DNA from: Pseudomonas fluorescens
GTDB lineage: Bacteria > Pseudomonadota > Gammaproteobacteria > Pseudomonadales > Pseudomonadaceae
DNA: 64,000 bases
Reading direction: 5' to 3'
NCBI RefSeq assembly: GCF_902497775.2
Contig: NZ_OZ024668.1
Span: 2,751,826-2,815,825, forward strand
Part shown: positions 53,699-62,728 of the stretch, one piece after another
How the letters are laid out: each line of letters begins with the position of its first letter
Numbering within the stretch: position 1 is the first letter of the stretch
Position numbers and translations under genes: made by a program
The notes under the pieces: model-generated
Databases searched by the model: none
What the model saw: the letters and a program-made list of their open reading frames with translations, nothing else
Told to the model about the DNA's origin: nothing

Positions 53699-53756
53699 GT
53701 GGTTGCAATATAAAACCAGTTTCTCTAGCGTACAACTGGTTTCATTATGCAACCAC
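53699..53756. promoter_or_regulatory. 58-bp nested palindromic operator
   Basis: Two perfect 9-bp inverted repeats share one centre (53727.5). Outer: GTGGTTGCA (53699-53707) and TGCAACCAC (53748-53756). Inner: AAACCAGTT (53713-53721) and AACTGGTTT (53734-53742). It fills the gap between the divergent hxlR-like and MFS genes and can hold two dimers of the regulator. Confidence 0.85.
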
Positions 53757-53769
53757 AAGGACTTGAACC

Positions 53770-54978
53770 ATGCCGCCCGCCCATCGATTGTCATCTGCCG
53801 TTGTCTTGCTGTTCTCCGTGGCCTGCGCCCTGGCGGTGGGCAATGTCTATTACGCCCAGCCTTTGCTCGAAGCCATGGCCCGGGAATTTGCCATCGACCC
53901 GGGCCTGGTCGGCCTGGTAGTGACCCTGACCCAGGTCGGCTATGGCCTGGGCCTGTTACTGCTGGTGCCGCTGGGCGATCGCCTCAACCGGCGGTGGCTG
54001 ATCGTCGGCCAGTCGCTGTTGTCGGCCCTCGCCCTGCTGCTGATTGCCTGGGCACCGAGCACGCCCTGGCTGTTGCTGGGCATGGGCCTGAGCGGCCTGC
54101 TGGCGGTAGTCACCCAGGTGCTGGTGGCCTATGCCGCCACGCTGTCGGCGGCCAGCGAGCGGGGCCAGGTGGTGGGGGTAATCACCAGCGGCATCGTCAT
54201 CGGCATCCTGTTAGCCCGCACCCTGTCCGGGGCCATGGCCGATCTGGCCGGTTGGCGCTCGATCTACTGGCTGTCGGCGGCCTTGACCCTGCTGATTGCC
54301 GCCCTGCTCTGGCGCGTGCTGCCACGCCAGGAACCGGCGCAGGCGGCGGGCAGTTACCGCGAACTGATGCGCTCACTGGCGTTGCTGCTGCGCGATGAAC
54401 CGCTGCTGCGCCGGCGCTCGTTGCTGGCCCTGCTCAGCTTCGCCTCGGCGATGGTGCTGTGGACGCCGCTGGTGCTGCCCCTGAGCGCCCCGCCGTTGTC
54501 GTTGTCGACCAGCGAAGTCGGCCTGTTCGGCCTGGCGGGCGCAGCAGGCGCACTCGCCGCAGCACGGGCCGGGGCACTGGTGGATCGCGGCCTGGGCCAG
54601 TGGGTCAGTGGCGGCTCGCTGTTGTTGATGCTGGCGTCCTGGGCGGCCATCGCCCTGACCGGTTATTCGTTGTGGGCGTTGCTTTTGGGCGTTGTACTGT
54701 TCGACCTTGGCCTGCAGGCCGTGCACGTGGCTAGCCAGAGCCTGATCTATCGCCTGCCCGAAGCCACCCACAGCCGCCTGACCGCCGCCTACATGCTGTT
54801 CTATTCGGTGGGCAGCGCCTTTGGCGCGCTGAGCTCGACCCTGGTCTATGCCTGGGGCGGCTGGCTGCTGGTATGCGCCTACGGCGCGCTGCTCAATGCC
54901 GTGGCCCTGGGTTACTGGTGGCTGAGCGAAGGCGCGCGGGCTCAAAACTGCACGTCGAGTATCACGTTGTCCAGGTAG
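53770..54978 (+). CDS. MFS transporter
   Basis: Encodes 402 residues with 12 predicted helices. The first helix region ALAVGNVYYAQPLLEAMARE and the loop VPLGDRLNRRWLIVGQSL are typical of MFS exporters close to the YgaY/YdhP-type DHA1 group. It is divergent from the HxlR gene and is probably induced when the repressor leaves the operator. The 3' end overlaps the tip adhesin gene on the other strand by 37 bases. Confidence 0.88.
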   Translation: MPPAHRLSSAVVLLFSVACALAVGNVYYAQPLLEAMAREFAIDPGLVGLVVTLTQVGYGLGLLLLVPLGDRLNRRWLIVGQSLLSALALLLIAWAPSTPWLLLGMGLSGLLAVVTQVLVAYAATLSAASERGQVVGVITSGIVIGILLARTLSGAMADLAGWRSIYWLSAALTLLIAALLWRVLPRQEPAQAAGSYRELMRSLALLLRDEPLLRRRSLLALLSFASAMVLWTPLVLPLSAPPLSLSTSEVGLFGLAGAAGALAAARAGALVDRGLGQWVSGGSLLLMLASWAAIALTGYSLWALLLGVVLFDLGLQAVHVASQSLIYRLPEATHSRLTAAYMLFYSVGSAFGALSSTLVYAWGGWLLVCAYGALLNAVALGYWWLSEGARAQNCTSSITLSR

Positions 54979-55907
54979 GTACCGGCGGGCGGTGTGCTCT
55001 GATCGGTGTAGACCTTGGCGTTGTAGTTGAAGATCTGGCTGCCGGTGCCGGTGCCCACACCGGGGTTGATATCGGCGTCGCTGCTGGCCCGCCGGGCCGT
55101 GGTGACGCTGCCCCAGCGCACGCTGCCGGCGCTCTTGAAGATGTCATAGGCCATATAGTTGTTGGCCGCCGACTTCATCCGCCGGCGCCCGGCGGACACG
55201 TTCTGGCCATCGTCCAGGCCCACGGTGTAGTTGCTGCCCTTGGTGCAAGAGACGTTGACGTTGCTGGTGACCGTGCTGAAACCACCGACCACCGGCGCGC
55301 TGCCGAAGCTGATGTTGGGGCTGGTGATCTGGCAATCATTGGTGACGGTCAGGCTCACGGTCAGGCTGGTGGTGCCGGTGAGGTTCTGCCGGCCCAGGCA
55401 GATATTGCCCAGGCCGATGCCCCAGCAGTAGCTGATGTTCCAGTACACCGACAGGGTTTCCTGGTAGAGGCCGGCGGCGACGTTGCTGCCGGTCAGGGTC
55501 TTCACGTAGAGCGGCACCGACTTGGGCGTGGTGCCGTTGAGCAAGCCGAGGGCATCGATAATGCCGTTGCGGGCAAAGTCGTAGGGCAGGCTGCGGGCGA
55601 CCGGGAAGTTGCTGGTGTTGTTGGCGTACAGGGTGTAGCTGATCACATCGCCTGTGGGCCCGAGCATACCGGTACTGCCCGCGGGCGGGGTGAAGGTAGC
55701 GTAGAAGTGATCGTCGCTGGCCAGCAGGCTCACCAGCGAGCCTGTGCATTGCAGCCCGCCGTTGAGGGTCGAGGCCGACTGGATGGCATTGCGCACCAGG
55801 GTCGAACTGACGCTGCCGAAACTGGCCGGCGCGGTATCGATCACCGCGCACAACGCCTGCACCGGCGGGCTGGCAAGCACTGCCAGCAGCATCAGCAGGC
55901 GCTTCAT
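54942..55907 (-). CDS. two-domain spore coat U-type tip adhesin (CsuE-like)
   Basis: Encodes 321 residues. After a signal peptide (MKRLLMLLAVLASPPVQA), two SCPU domains follow: residues about 20-170 (FGSVSSTLVRNAIQS, VPLYVKTLTG) and about 175-321 (ISFGSAPVVGGFSTVTSNVN, YDIFKSAG, YLDNVILDVQF). This matches the tip adhesin of archaic chaperone-usher pili such as Csu. The ATG overlaps the usher stop by four bases (ATGA). Last gene of the pilus operon. Confidence 0.87.
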   Translation of the reverse strand: MKRLLMLLAVLASPPVQALCAVIDTAPASFGSVSSTLVRNAIQSASTLNGGLQCTGSLVSLLASDDHFYATFTPPAGSTGMLGPTGDVISYTLYANNTSNFPVARSLPYDFARNGIIDALGLLNGTTPKSVPLYVKTLTGSNVAAGLYQETLSVYWNISYCWGIGLGNICLGRQNLTGTTSLTVSLTVTNDCQITSPNISFGSAPVVGGFSTVTSNVNVSCTKGSNYTVGLDDGQNVSAGRRRMKSAANNYMAYDIFKSAGSVRWGSVTTARRASSDADINPGVGTGTGSQIFNYNAKVYTDQSTPPAGTYLDNVILDVQF

Positions 55908-58237
55908 TGGCACACCAGCGGGCCGATCAGCGGCACCTGGTCCTGCTCGGGGTCCAGTTTGAACTGCACCCGGCAACTGCCGCCATCGGCCAGATGCACC
56001 TGCAGGCTGTTGTCTGCGGCCAACCCTTCCAGGTACACCAGCCCGTCCCAGCCGACCACTGCCAACGCCCCGCTCTGCTCGTGGCGCACCTGGCTGCCCA
56101 GGGACAGTTCCTTATTGTTGCCATCGACCAGGACGATACTCGCCGCCACCACGCGCTGCAGCGGGAACTCCAGCAGGTAGCCGCTGCCGCGACGCACCGC
56201 CACCCGTTGCTCGACCTGCGGGCTCTGGACGTTGGCCGGCAGCTCCATGGGGTCGATCTCGTACTTGGCCCGGTAATAGGCGCTGCTCCAGGGCACCAGC
56301 AAATGGCCGTTCTTGTCGGTGCGCCCAATCAACTGGTTTTCGTAGCGTACCGGCACCTGGGCAAAGCCTTGGGTACTGACCACCACGAAGGCATCGTCGA
56401 TGCGGTTGGCGGCGAACACCCCGGCGTCCATCCACACCAGCGAACCACTGGCATCGGCCCAGCGGGTCATGCTGTCGCTGCCGCCATAGGCGCCGGCCTG
56501 CAGTTGCACCGACTGCAGGCGCCAGGTGACATCGGCCTGGCGATAGGCCTCGCGGTCGCCGTCGGCGTAACCGAGGTTGAAGCCGACCCCGCCTTCGCTG
56601 GGCACCGCGCGGCTGTAGTTGACCCGTTGCTGGTTCTCGCCGTCCTTGTTGCGCTCGACGCTGAAGCTCAGGGTGCCGCGCAAATCGAAAGGGATCACCA
56701 GTTGCGCCTGCACCGCCCACTGGCTGTCGCCGATTTCGCGGTTGGCCGACAGGTACAGGCTGCTGTTGCGCCACAGCGGCTTGCTCCAGCTGAGGTTGAG
56801 CAAGCGGGTGCGCGAGTTGTCACCGGCGCGCACATCGAAATAACCGGCGCCGAGGCTACCGTAGCGCTCCAGATTGACGCTCATGGTCACCTGCTCGCTG
56901 CGCTGGCTCAGGCGCGTGTAGGGGCTGTCGACCAGCGACAGGTCGGCGTAGTCGCCACGCCGTTGCAGGCGCTGATAGTTGAAGCCCAGGCGCTGGCTGT
57001 TGTACTGGTAGCCGAAGCTCAGTTGCTGGCCGCTGCGGCTGTCGAAGCTGCTCTGGCTCAGCGCGGCGTTGACCACGCCCCAGTTGCCCACCTGCCAGTT
57101 GCCGCCCAGCCCGCCAAGGGCCAGGGACTCGGCCGCTTCAGCATGGCTTTCGAGGGTGAAGCTGTCGCTCAGGCCGTAGCGCAGGCTGGCCGCGGCAACC
57201 CCCGGGCCATAGGCAAAATCGCGAATCGCGTAATCCCGGCGCAGGCTACCGGCAGCCACCGAAAAATCCGCCAGGCCCTTCTGCAGCAGGCTGCTGGTGA
57301 CATAGAACGGCAAGGTGGTCGATACCTGCCGCCCCAGGGCATCGGTGGTCACCACCACCGCCTCGCCAGCACCGTTGATGAACGGCACGTTGGTCAGGGT
57401 GTAGGGGCCTGGCTGCAGCTCGGCGCTGGAACTCTTGTAGCCGTTGATGAACAGGTCCACCGAAGACGGCACTGCCGCCTCCCCGGCAAAGGCCGGCAGT
57501 GGATAGGTGACCAGGTCCGGGCGCACGGCAAAGTCGCGCGACAGTTGCAGGCCACCCAGGCGCACCGAGCCGGTCCAGGGCAAGGCGCCGCTGATCACGT
57601 CGCCGACCTCCAGGGTCAACAGGCGCGCTTCGTCGGTGTAGCGCCAGGTGGTGTCGTAGCGGCGAAAACCTTCCTGGCTGTCGGCGTAGTCGTTGCCGCC
57701 CAGGGACTGGCGCCACTGGCCGGTGGTCGACAGCGTGCCCCAGCTGTCGAACAGGCGCAGTTCGTTCCAGGCCGCCAGATAACGGCCGCCGTCGTCGGTG
57801 TCGTTGAGGTACAGGTCATAGTTGAGCAGCGCACCGAAGCTGCTCTGCGCTTCGCTGGCGGGGTACAACTGGCGGCTGCCGATGCGCTGGGTCGGCAGCC
57901 AGGTCGGCGGCACCTGCAAAACCAGGCGCTGGCCCTGGCTGTCGTAGTCACTGTGCAGGCCGGGGATGCTGTCCAGCGCCACCTCGTCGCCGTACTCGCC
58001 GGGCAGTTCGATACCGGCGGCCTGCAGGTCGGCCGTGGCCATGTACAGGCGCCCGGCGCGCTGCTGCACAGCCACCAGCTCAGGGCTGCTCATCTGGTTG
58101 ACCACCAGTTCCAGGAACAACGGCGCATCGGCAACCGCCTCGAGGCTGGCCGGGGGCGGCGGCAGTTCGCCGGCCAGCAGCGAACCACAGCACAGCACGG
58201 TCAGCCCACAGGCCCGCAGCGCCGAAGAGATGCTCAC
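55904..58237 (-). CDS. outer-membrane usher of an archaic chaperone-usher pilus
   Basis: Encodes 777 residues. After a signal peptide (residues about 1-23), an N-terminal chaperone-binding part leads to a 24-strand usher barrel with a plug (RLGGLQLSRDFAVRPDLVTY, SSVDLFINGYKSSSAELQPG, YTLTNVPFINGAGEAVVVTT). C-terminal domains end in RVQFKLDPEQDQVPLIGPLV. CsuD-like in length and order. It starts with GTG at 58237, 62 bases after the chaperone. Confidence 0.92.
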   Translation of the reverse strand: MSISSALRACGLTVLCCGSLLAGELPPPPASLEAVADAPLFLELVVNQMSSPELVAVQQRAGRLYMATADLQAAGIELPGEYGDEVALDSIPGLHSDYDSQGQRLVLQVPPTWLPTQRIGSRQLYPASEAQSSFGALLNYDLYLNDTDDGGRYLAAWNELRLFDSWGTLSTTGQWRQSLGGNDYADSQEGFRRYDTTWRYTDEARLLTLEVGDVISGALPWTGSVRLGGLQLSRDFAVRPDLVTYPLPAFAGEAAVPSSVDLFINGYKSSSAELQPGPYTLTNVPFINGAGEAVVVTTDALGRQVSTTLPFYVTSSLLQKGLADFSVAAGSLRRDYAIRDFAYGPGVAAASLRYGLSDSFTLESHAEAAESLALGGLGGNWQVGNWGVVNAALSQSSFDSRSGQQLSFGYQYNSQRLGFNYQRLQRRGDYADLSLVDSPYTRLSQRSEQVTMSVNLERYGSLGAGYFDVRAGDNSRTRLLNLSWSKPLWRNSSLYLSANREIGDSQWAVQAQLVIPFDLRGTLSFSVERNKDGENQQRVNYSRAVPSEGGVGFNLGYADGDREAYRQADVTWRLQSVQLQAGAYGGSDSMTRWADASGSLVWMDAGVFAANRIDDAFVVVSTQGFAQVPVRYENQLIGRTDKNGHLLVPWSSAYYRAKYEIDPMELPANVQSPQVEQRVAVRRGSGYLLEFPLQRVVAASIVLVDGNNKELSLGSQVRHEQSGALAVVGWDGLVYLEGLAADNSLQVHLADGGSCRVQFKLDPEQDQVPLIGPLVCQ

Positions 58238-58299
58238 ACACTGTATCCGACCATTACCGGGTCCTCCCTGGCCCCTGTTGTCTTGCCGCTAGCTGTCGT

Positions 58300-59091
58300 T
58301 CATTGGCCCTGACTCAGGGTTTGCGCAGGCTCCTGGCCATTGACCCGGCCCTTGAGCACCGAAGCGGCACTCAGCGGCTGTGGCGCCGGCCAGCGCATGC
58401 TTGCACCGGGCAATACATAGCCAAGCAAACCTTCCACCAGCGGCCGGCTTTGCCCGCCCTGCTGCAGCACCACGTCGGTCAGGCGCGCGTGCACCGGGCC
58501 GGTGTTGCGGATTTCTACATAGGGTTTGCCTTGCACCGAGACCTGGCGCCAGCTCAAGGCCGGCTTGCCCAGCGCACTGTCACCGCGCTGGCCCGTGACG
58601 TCCGGCTTGCCCCACAGGCCTTCGCCGTAGACAAACAGCGGCACCGAGTAGCGCATCTGGAAACGAATCGCCGCCTGGGCCTTGTCGGCGTTGGCCGCTG
58701 CCGGCAAGGCCGGGGGAATTTCATCGATGATGATCCGGTAGGCCTGCTCCTGGCCGACCGGGGAGCTGCCCGTGCGGGTCAGGCGAATCAACTGCTTTTG
58801 CCCGGGGGCGATGTTGGCCACCGGCGGGCTGCCGATGATCTCGCGCTGGGCCTGGTACTGGTCGTCGAACTCGCCCTGGCGCCAGGCGAACACCCGGACC
58901 TGCAGGTTGGCCGGCGCGTCGCCGCGGTTTTCCAGCCACAGCGCACCGGCTTTCTGATTGGCCTCCAGCACCGGATCGATCGGCCAGATCAGTACCGAAG
59001 TGGCGGCCTGCAACGGCGCACTGCACAGCAAGGCCAGGGCACACGCCAACAGGTTGTAGCTCAAGCGCGAACTGCCAGCGCCTACTTCCAT
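58300..59091 (-). CDS. periplasmic pilus chaperone (CsuC-like)
   Basis: Encodes 263 residues. After a signal peptide (ending PLQA), the chaperone's first Ig domain has ATSVLIWPIDPVLEANQKAG, VRVFAWRQGEFDDQYQAQRE and QLIRLTRTG. The second has RFQMRYSVPLFVYG and PYVEIRNTGPVHARLTDV. It delivers pilins to the usher by donor-strand complementation. I chose ATG 59091 because AAGGAG lies 7 bases upstream; an upstream in-frame start adds nine residues. Confidence 0.92.
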   Translation of the reverse strand: MEVGAGSSRLSYNLLACALALLCSAPLQAATSVLIWPIDPVLEANQKAGALWLENRGDAPANLQVRVFAWRQGEFDDQYQAQREIIGSPPVANIAPGQKQLIRLTRTGSSPVGQEQAYRIIIDEIPPALPAAANADKAQAAIRFQMRYSVPLFVYGEGLWGKPDVTGQRGDSALGKPALSWRQVSVQGKPYVEIRNTGPVHARLTDVVLQQGGQSRPLVEGLLGYVLPGASMRWPAPQPLSAASVLKGRVNGQEPAQTLSQGQ

Positions 59092-59131
59092 GCACACACT
59101 CCTTATTGTCGAAATCATCCAGCGGCGCTGC

Positions 59132-59635
59132 TCAAAAAGTCAGCACCACCTGCACCACATCGGTATAGCTGCCGGCCGGCAGGCTGCCGGTCAGCTGGGC
59201 TCGGGCGTAGACCGGCAGCTTGATCGCCGTCGGGTCGCTGTAGCTCACCGCCACGCTCTGGTTGATGCCCAGGCTCTGGCTGAAACCGGCGTCGCGAAAC
59301 AATTGATAGGCCACCAGCGAAGTGCCGCTGCTGCGTTTGAGGTTGCGCGTGCCGCTGGCGCTGTTCAATCCTGCATCCACGCTCATGCTCAGGCTCACCC
59401 CCGGCGTGCATTGCAGGGTCACCGTGGTGCCGCCCAGGGCCGTGGTCACACTGCTGGTCGACAGCGCCGAATAGCTGCCGAAATCCAGGTTGCCGTAGTT
59501 GCTCACCCCGCCCACCACCAGGCAACCGGCCGCCACCGTGGCACTGACCTGAAAGGTACTGGTGGTGACCGCCGCCAACGGCAGCGGCAGGCTGCAGGCA
59601 ACCATGGCCAGCAGCGCAGGCAAGGCGCGGGTCAC
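59132..59635 (-). CDS. spore coat U-domain pilin subunit 4
   Basis: Encodes 167 residues with a signal peptide and one SCPU domain (STFQVSATVAAGCLVVGGVS, NYGNLDFGSYSALS, VAYQLFRDAGFSQS, LPAGSYTDVVQVVLTF). It lies directly after the third pilin, with 3 bases between. It is a pilus subunit, possibly a minor or adaptor pilin. Confidence 0.88.
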   Translation of the reverse strand: MTRALPALLAMVACSLPLPLAAVTTSTFQVSATVAAGCLVVGGVSNYGNLDFGSYSALSTSSVTTALGGTTVTLQCTPGVSLSMSVDAGLNSASGTRNLKRSSGTSLVAYQLFRDAGFSQSLGINQSVAVSYSDPTAIKLPVYARAQLTGSLPAGSYTDVVQVVLTF

Positions 59636-59638
59636 GGT

Positions 59639-60172
59639 TCAGAAACTCAGCTCGACTGCCACCGTGTCGGTGTACACCCCGGCCGGCAGGCCCGCCTTGC
59701 CTTTGGCCAGGCCATACAGGTTGACCGTCTGCGCCACGCCGGTACTGGTCGGCAGCGTAATGGTGCCGTCGATGACCAGCAGCTGTGTGTGCCCTGAATC
59801 GGTGTAGAAGTCATAGGGCACGTAATTGGCGACGCCATCGTAGAGCGCGCGGCTGCCGCCAGCCGATTGGCTGTCATGCGCCCCGGCGCCAATTTTGACC
59901 ACGGGCACGGTGCCGCTGGAACAAAGAATGCTCATGGCGCCACCGCCACCACCCAGCACCTGCCCGGCGGCAGTGGTAAACAGCGCTTCCTGGGTACCGA
60001 AGTTCAACGTACCGAAGTTCAGACCACTGGCGCCGCCGCCACCGTTGACCTGGCAACTGGCGGTCAGCGTCAGGGTGGCGCTGATGTTGCCGGTTACCGT
60101 GGCCGCCTGGGCCTGGGCCGCGAGCGCCAGGCCGATGCCGGCGAAAATCAAGCGTGAAAGGTTTGGGTGCAT
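59639..60172 (-). CDS. spore coat U-domain pilin subunit 3
   Basis: Encodes 177 residues with a signal peptide (ending AQAA) and an SCPU domain (NISATLTLTASCQVNGGGG, LNFGTLNFGTQEALF, VPYDFYTDSGHTQLL, LPAGVYTDTVAVELSF). The Gly-rich loop (VLGGGGGAMS) is unusual. Pilus subunit. Confidence 0.88.
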   Translation of the reverse strand: MHPNLSRLIFAGIGLALAAQAQAATVTGNISATLTLTASCQVNGGGGASGLNFGTLNFGTQEALFTTAAGQVLGGGGGAMSILCSSGTVPVVKIGAGAHDSQSAGGSRALYDGVANYVPYDFYTDSGHTQLLVIDGTITLPTSTGVAQTVNLYGLAKGKAGLPAGVYTDTVAVELSF

Positions 60173-60189
60173 GAATCACTCCTTGCGTG

Positions 60190-60717
60190 TTACCAGTCCA
60201 GGGTCACCATCAGGGTGTCGCGGTAAATGCCGGCCGGCAGCGCCTTGGGATGGGCGACTACTGCACCGTAGATCGGAATTGGAATCTGTGCGGCGCTACT
60301 GACCGAAAAATTGCGGGTCTGGCCGATGTTGTAGCGGGCCCGGCCCGACGGGTCGGCAGACAGCTCATAGGGAATCAGCTCACGGCCGTTGCTCAGGCGT
60401 CGCGTGGCGCCGTCACCGTTGGTACCGCCATTGATACTCACGGTAAAGGCCCGCACCGCCGGGTTGCAGCGCACTTGCAGGCTGCCGTCGCCGGTAGTTT
60501 CTTCGATGCCGGAGCGCAGCGGGTTGGTCCAGCTCGGGCCCTGACTGCCGAAGTCCAGCACGCCGCCCCCAGGCGTCTCCAGCGTGCCGGGGCCGCCGCT
60601 GATCTGGCAGGCACTGCTGATCACCAGGCGCGCCTGGATATGCCCGCTCATGGCCGCAAAGGCATCGGGGCCGATCAACAGCAGTGGGCCAACAGTCAAC
60701 AGCAATACCCGTTTCAT
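60190..60717 (-). CDS. spore coat U-domain pilin subunit 2
   Basis: Encodes 175 residues. A signal peptide (MKRVLLLTVGPLLLIGPDAF) is followed by an SCPU domain with SSACQISGGPG, LDFGSQGPSWTNPLRSG, LIPYELSADPSGRARYNIG and LPAGIYRDTLMVTLDW. I chose ATG 60717; the longer open frame upstream overlaps the first pilin. Pilus subunit. Confidence 0.87.
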   Translation of the reverse strand: MKRVLLLTVGPLLLIGPDAFAAMSGHIQARLVISSACQISGGPGTLETPGGGVLDFGSQGPSWTNPLRSGIEETTGDGSLQVRCNPAVRAFTVSINGGTNGDGATRRLSNGRELIPYELSADPSGRARYNIGQTRNFSVSSAAQIPIPIYGAVVAHPKALPAGIYRDTLMVTLDW

Positions 60718-60749
60718 ACTGCCAGTTCCTTTAACAGGCGCCGCCCCGG

Positions 60750-61292
60750 TTACCAGGTGACGGTGACTTTGAGCAGATCCGAATAACGCCCCACCGCCGG
60801 CACCTGGGCCAGGCGGTCGATACGCGCATATAACGGCAGCGCCACCGAGCCCGAGTCGGGCACCCGCGCATGCTGGGCGACATTGACCGGCAGTGGCATG
60901 CGCCAGGCCGGGTCCTGATACAAACGGTAGGGAATGAGTTGTGCCGAAGGCTGGTTGCTGGCCAGGTAGCGCACCTCGCCGATGCCGCCGTGCTGGCCGC
61001 CATCGACCTGTACCTGGTAAGCGGTGTCGGGGTTGCATTCAAGGCGAGGTGGGCGCCGAGCGATCAACTGGCTGCTGAGCGGGCCGGTCGGGTCGTCCAG
61101 CCGCGCGGCGCTACCGAAATCGAGCACGCCAAGGGCCTGGGCGCCGGCATCGCGGGGCTGGTGGATGAGCACGCAACCGCGCTGCACCTCCACTTTGACC
61201 TCAACCATGAAATCGGCGGCGCCTGCCGTGCTGGCCATGCTCAGCCCGAATAGCGTCGCCAAAGAGCGTCCCTTCACCTTGTCATCCTTCAA
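60750..61292 (-). CDS. spore coat U-domain pilin subunit 1 (first gene of the pilus operon)
   Basis: Encodes 180 residues. A signal-like N-terminus (LATLFGLSMASTAGA) and an SCPU domain (RGCVLIHQPRDAGAQALGVL, LDFGSAARLDDP, LIPYRLYQDPAWRM, RYSDLLKVTVTW). As first gene it should be near the promoter. The strand has no strong terminator before the next cluster. Confidence 0.85.
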   Translation of the reverse strand: MKDDKVKGRSLATLFGLSMASTAGAADFMVEVKVEVQRGCVLIHQPRDAGAQALGVLDFGSAARLDDPTGPLSSQLIARRPPRLECNPDTAYQVQVDGGQHGGIGEVRYLASNQPSAQLIPYRLYQDPAWRMPLPVNVAQHARVPDSGSVALPLYARIDRLAQVPAVGRYSDLLKVTVTW

Positions 61293-61519
61293 CGCAGGAG
61301 TGATCTGAGCTTGAGGGTAGCAGTGAAGGAAAAACCTGCCAGTTCGCAGGGAAATGTATAGCCCCCGTACAAGATTCCTCTGTAGGAGCGGGCTTGCCCC
61401 GCGATAAAAACCACCACCTATCCCCTTTCCAGATCACTGGCCGCCCTCAATCATATTGGTTAAATTAGCCGCCCTCGCTCAAGCTGGCCCTTGAGTCCCG
61501 TTGCCCCGAGGAACCCGGT
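61293..61519. promoter_or_regulatory. divergent intergenic region of the pilus operon and zapE
   Basis: 227 bases between divergent genes, so it must hold both promoters. A single REP unit lies at 61381-61405 (TGTAGGAGCGGGCTTGCCCC). The AT-rich stretch near 61405-61465 could carry a sigma70 promoter, but no clear -35/-10 pair was fixed. Confidence 0.45.
61381..61405. repeat. single REP unit
   Basis: TGTAGGAGCGGGCTTGCCCC followed by GCGAT, the same sequence as the REP units in the hpa operon but without a partner. Confidence 0.75.
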
Positions 61520-62617
61520 TTGCCTACCCTGTCCCCTTCCTGGATACGTTCGCCGTTGCGCGCCTTGCGCCGTTTGCGCAAGCCGGCGGCTGATGACAGC
61601 CCCCTGGCAGCGACCGTTCGCCAGCACTTCTTCGTCAAAGCCGAGGCCCGCGGCTACACCTTGAGCGCCGGCCAGCTGCGCGTTATCGAGCACATGGCGA
61701 CCCAGGCAGCGCAACTTGAACGCGGCCAAGCGCGCAGCCTGTACCTGTATGGCGCGGTCGGGCGCGGCAAGAGCTGGCTGCTCGATGGTTTCTTCCAGGC
61801 CTTGCCCCAGGCCGACAAGCGCCGTCTGCACTTTCATGACTTTTTCGCCCGCCTGCACCAGGGCATGTTCGAGCATCGCCACGCGCAAAACGCCCTCGCC
61901 TGCTCCCTGGATGAACTGCTCGAAGACTGCCAGGTGCTGTGTTTCGACGAATTCCACGTGCATGACATCGGCGATGCCATGCTCATCACCCGGTTGTTTC
62001 AGGCCTTGTTCGAGCGGCGGATGTTTTTGCTGGTGACCTCCAACTACGCGCCGCAAGGCTTGTTGCCCAACCCGCTGTATCACCAGCGGTTCGAGCCGGT
62101 TATCCGTTTAATCAACAGCCAGATGCAGGTGCTGGAAGTCGGCGGCGAACAGGACTTTCGCAGCCTGCCCAGCGCGGCTGGTCAGCAGCGGTTTACCCAG
62201 GGGCACTACCTGTGGCCGGGCAGCCGCGAACAGCGCCAGGCCTTGCAGTTGCCTGAGCCAGGAGATACGCCGGTTTTACTGGAGGTTGGCAAGCGCAAAC
62301 TGCGGGCACGCCTGAGCGAGCAACGCACGGTGGGGTTTGATTTTGTCGAACTCTGCGAACAACCCACGGCGGTGATCGACTACCTGGAACTGGCGCGGCG
62401 TTTTGATCACTGGATCATCGACCGCCTGCCGAACCTTGAAGACTGCTCGATTGCCGCCCAGCAGCGCTTCATCAACCTGGTCGATGTGCTTTATGACCAG
62501 GACAAGCACCTGGTGCTGATCGGCAGCCTGCCACTGGCCGCCAGCCTGGGCGGCAGCGCCAGCGACCTGGCCCGCACCCGTAGTCGGTTGGGGCAGTTGC
62601 GTCAGGCTGGCGGCTGA
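61520..62617 (+). CDS. zapE: cell division ATPase ZapE (AFG1-like)
   Basis: Encodes 365 residues. Walker A is GAVGRGKSWLLD (near residue 76) and Walker B is VLCFDEFHVHDIGD, with the AFG1 family text FHDFFARLHQGMF and TSNYAPQGLLPNPLY. ZapE interacts with FtsZ during division. It starts with TTG at 61520: GAGGA is about 8 bases upstream and no early ATG exists. Single gene, followed by REP-like sequence. Confidence 0.88.
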   Translation: MPTLSPSWIRSPLRALRRLRKPAADDSPLAATVRQHFFVKAEARGYTLSAGQLRVIEHMATQAAQLERGQARSLYLYGAVGRGKSWLLDGFFQALPQADKRRLHFHDFFARLHQGMFEHRHAQNALACSLDELLEDCQVLCFDEFHVHDIGDAMLITRLFQALFERRMFLLVTSNYAPQGLLPNPLYHQRFEPVIRLINSQMQVLEVGGEQDFRSLPSAAGQQRFTQGHYLWPGSREQRQALQLPEPGDTPVLLEVGKRKLRARLSEQRTVGFDFVELCEQPTAVIDYLELARRFDHWIIDRLPNLEDCSIAAQQRFINLVDVLYDQDKHLVLIGSLPLAASLGGSASDLARTRSRLGQLRQAGG

Positions 62618-62649
62618 GACCTGAACTACGAGCGCTTCGCGCTCGATCG

Positions 62650-62723
62650 CCGGAAATGCCGGCTCCCACAGGATTGGCTGTGTTCTCAAGGTTGGTCCTG
62701 TGGGCGGGCTTGACCCGCGATGA
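62650..62723. repeat. degenerate REP pair
   Basis: GCCGGCTCCCACAGGA and TCCTGTGGGCGGGCTTGACC face each other with a long spacer between the convergent zapE and acyl-CoA synthetase genes. Probably the shared 3' end. Confidence 0.6.
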
Positions 62724-62728
62724 AAGCC

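Noticed and set aside
55907..58312. 801-codon plus-strand frame under the usher gene
   Set aside because: Antisense of a well-defined usher with signal peptide and a chaperone-usher context.
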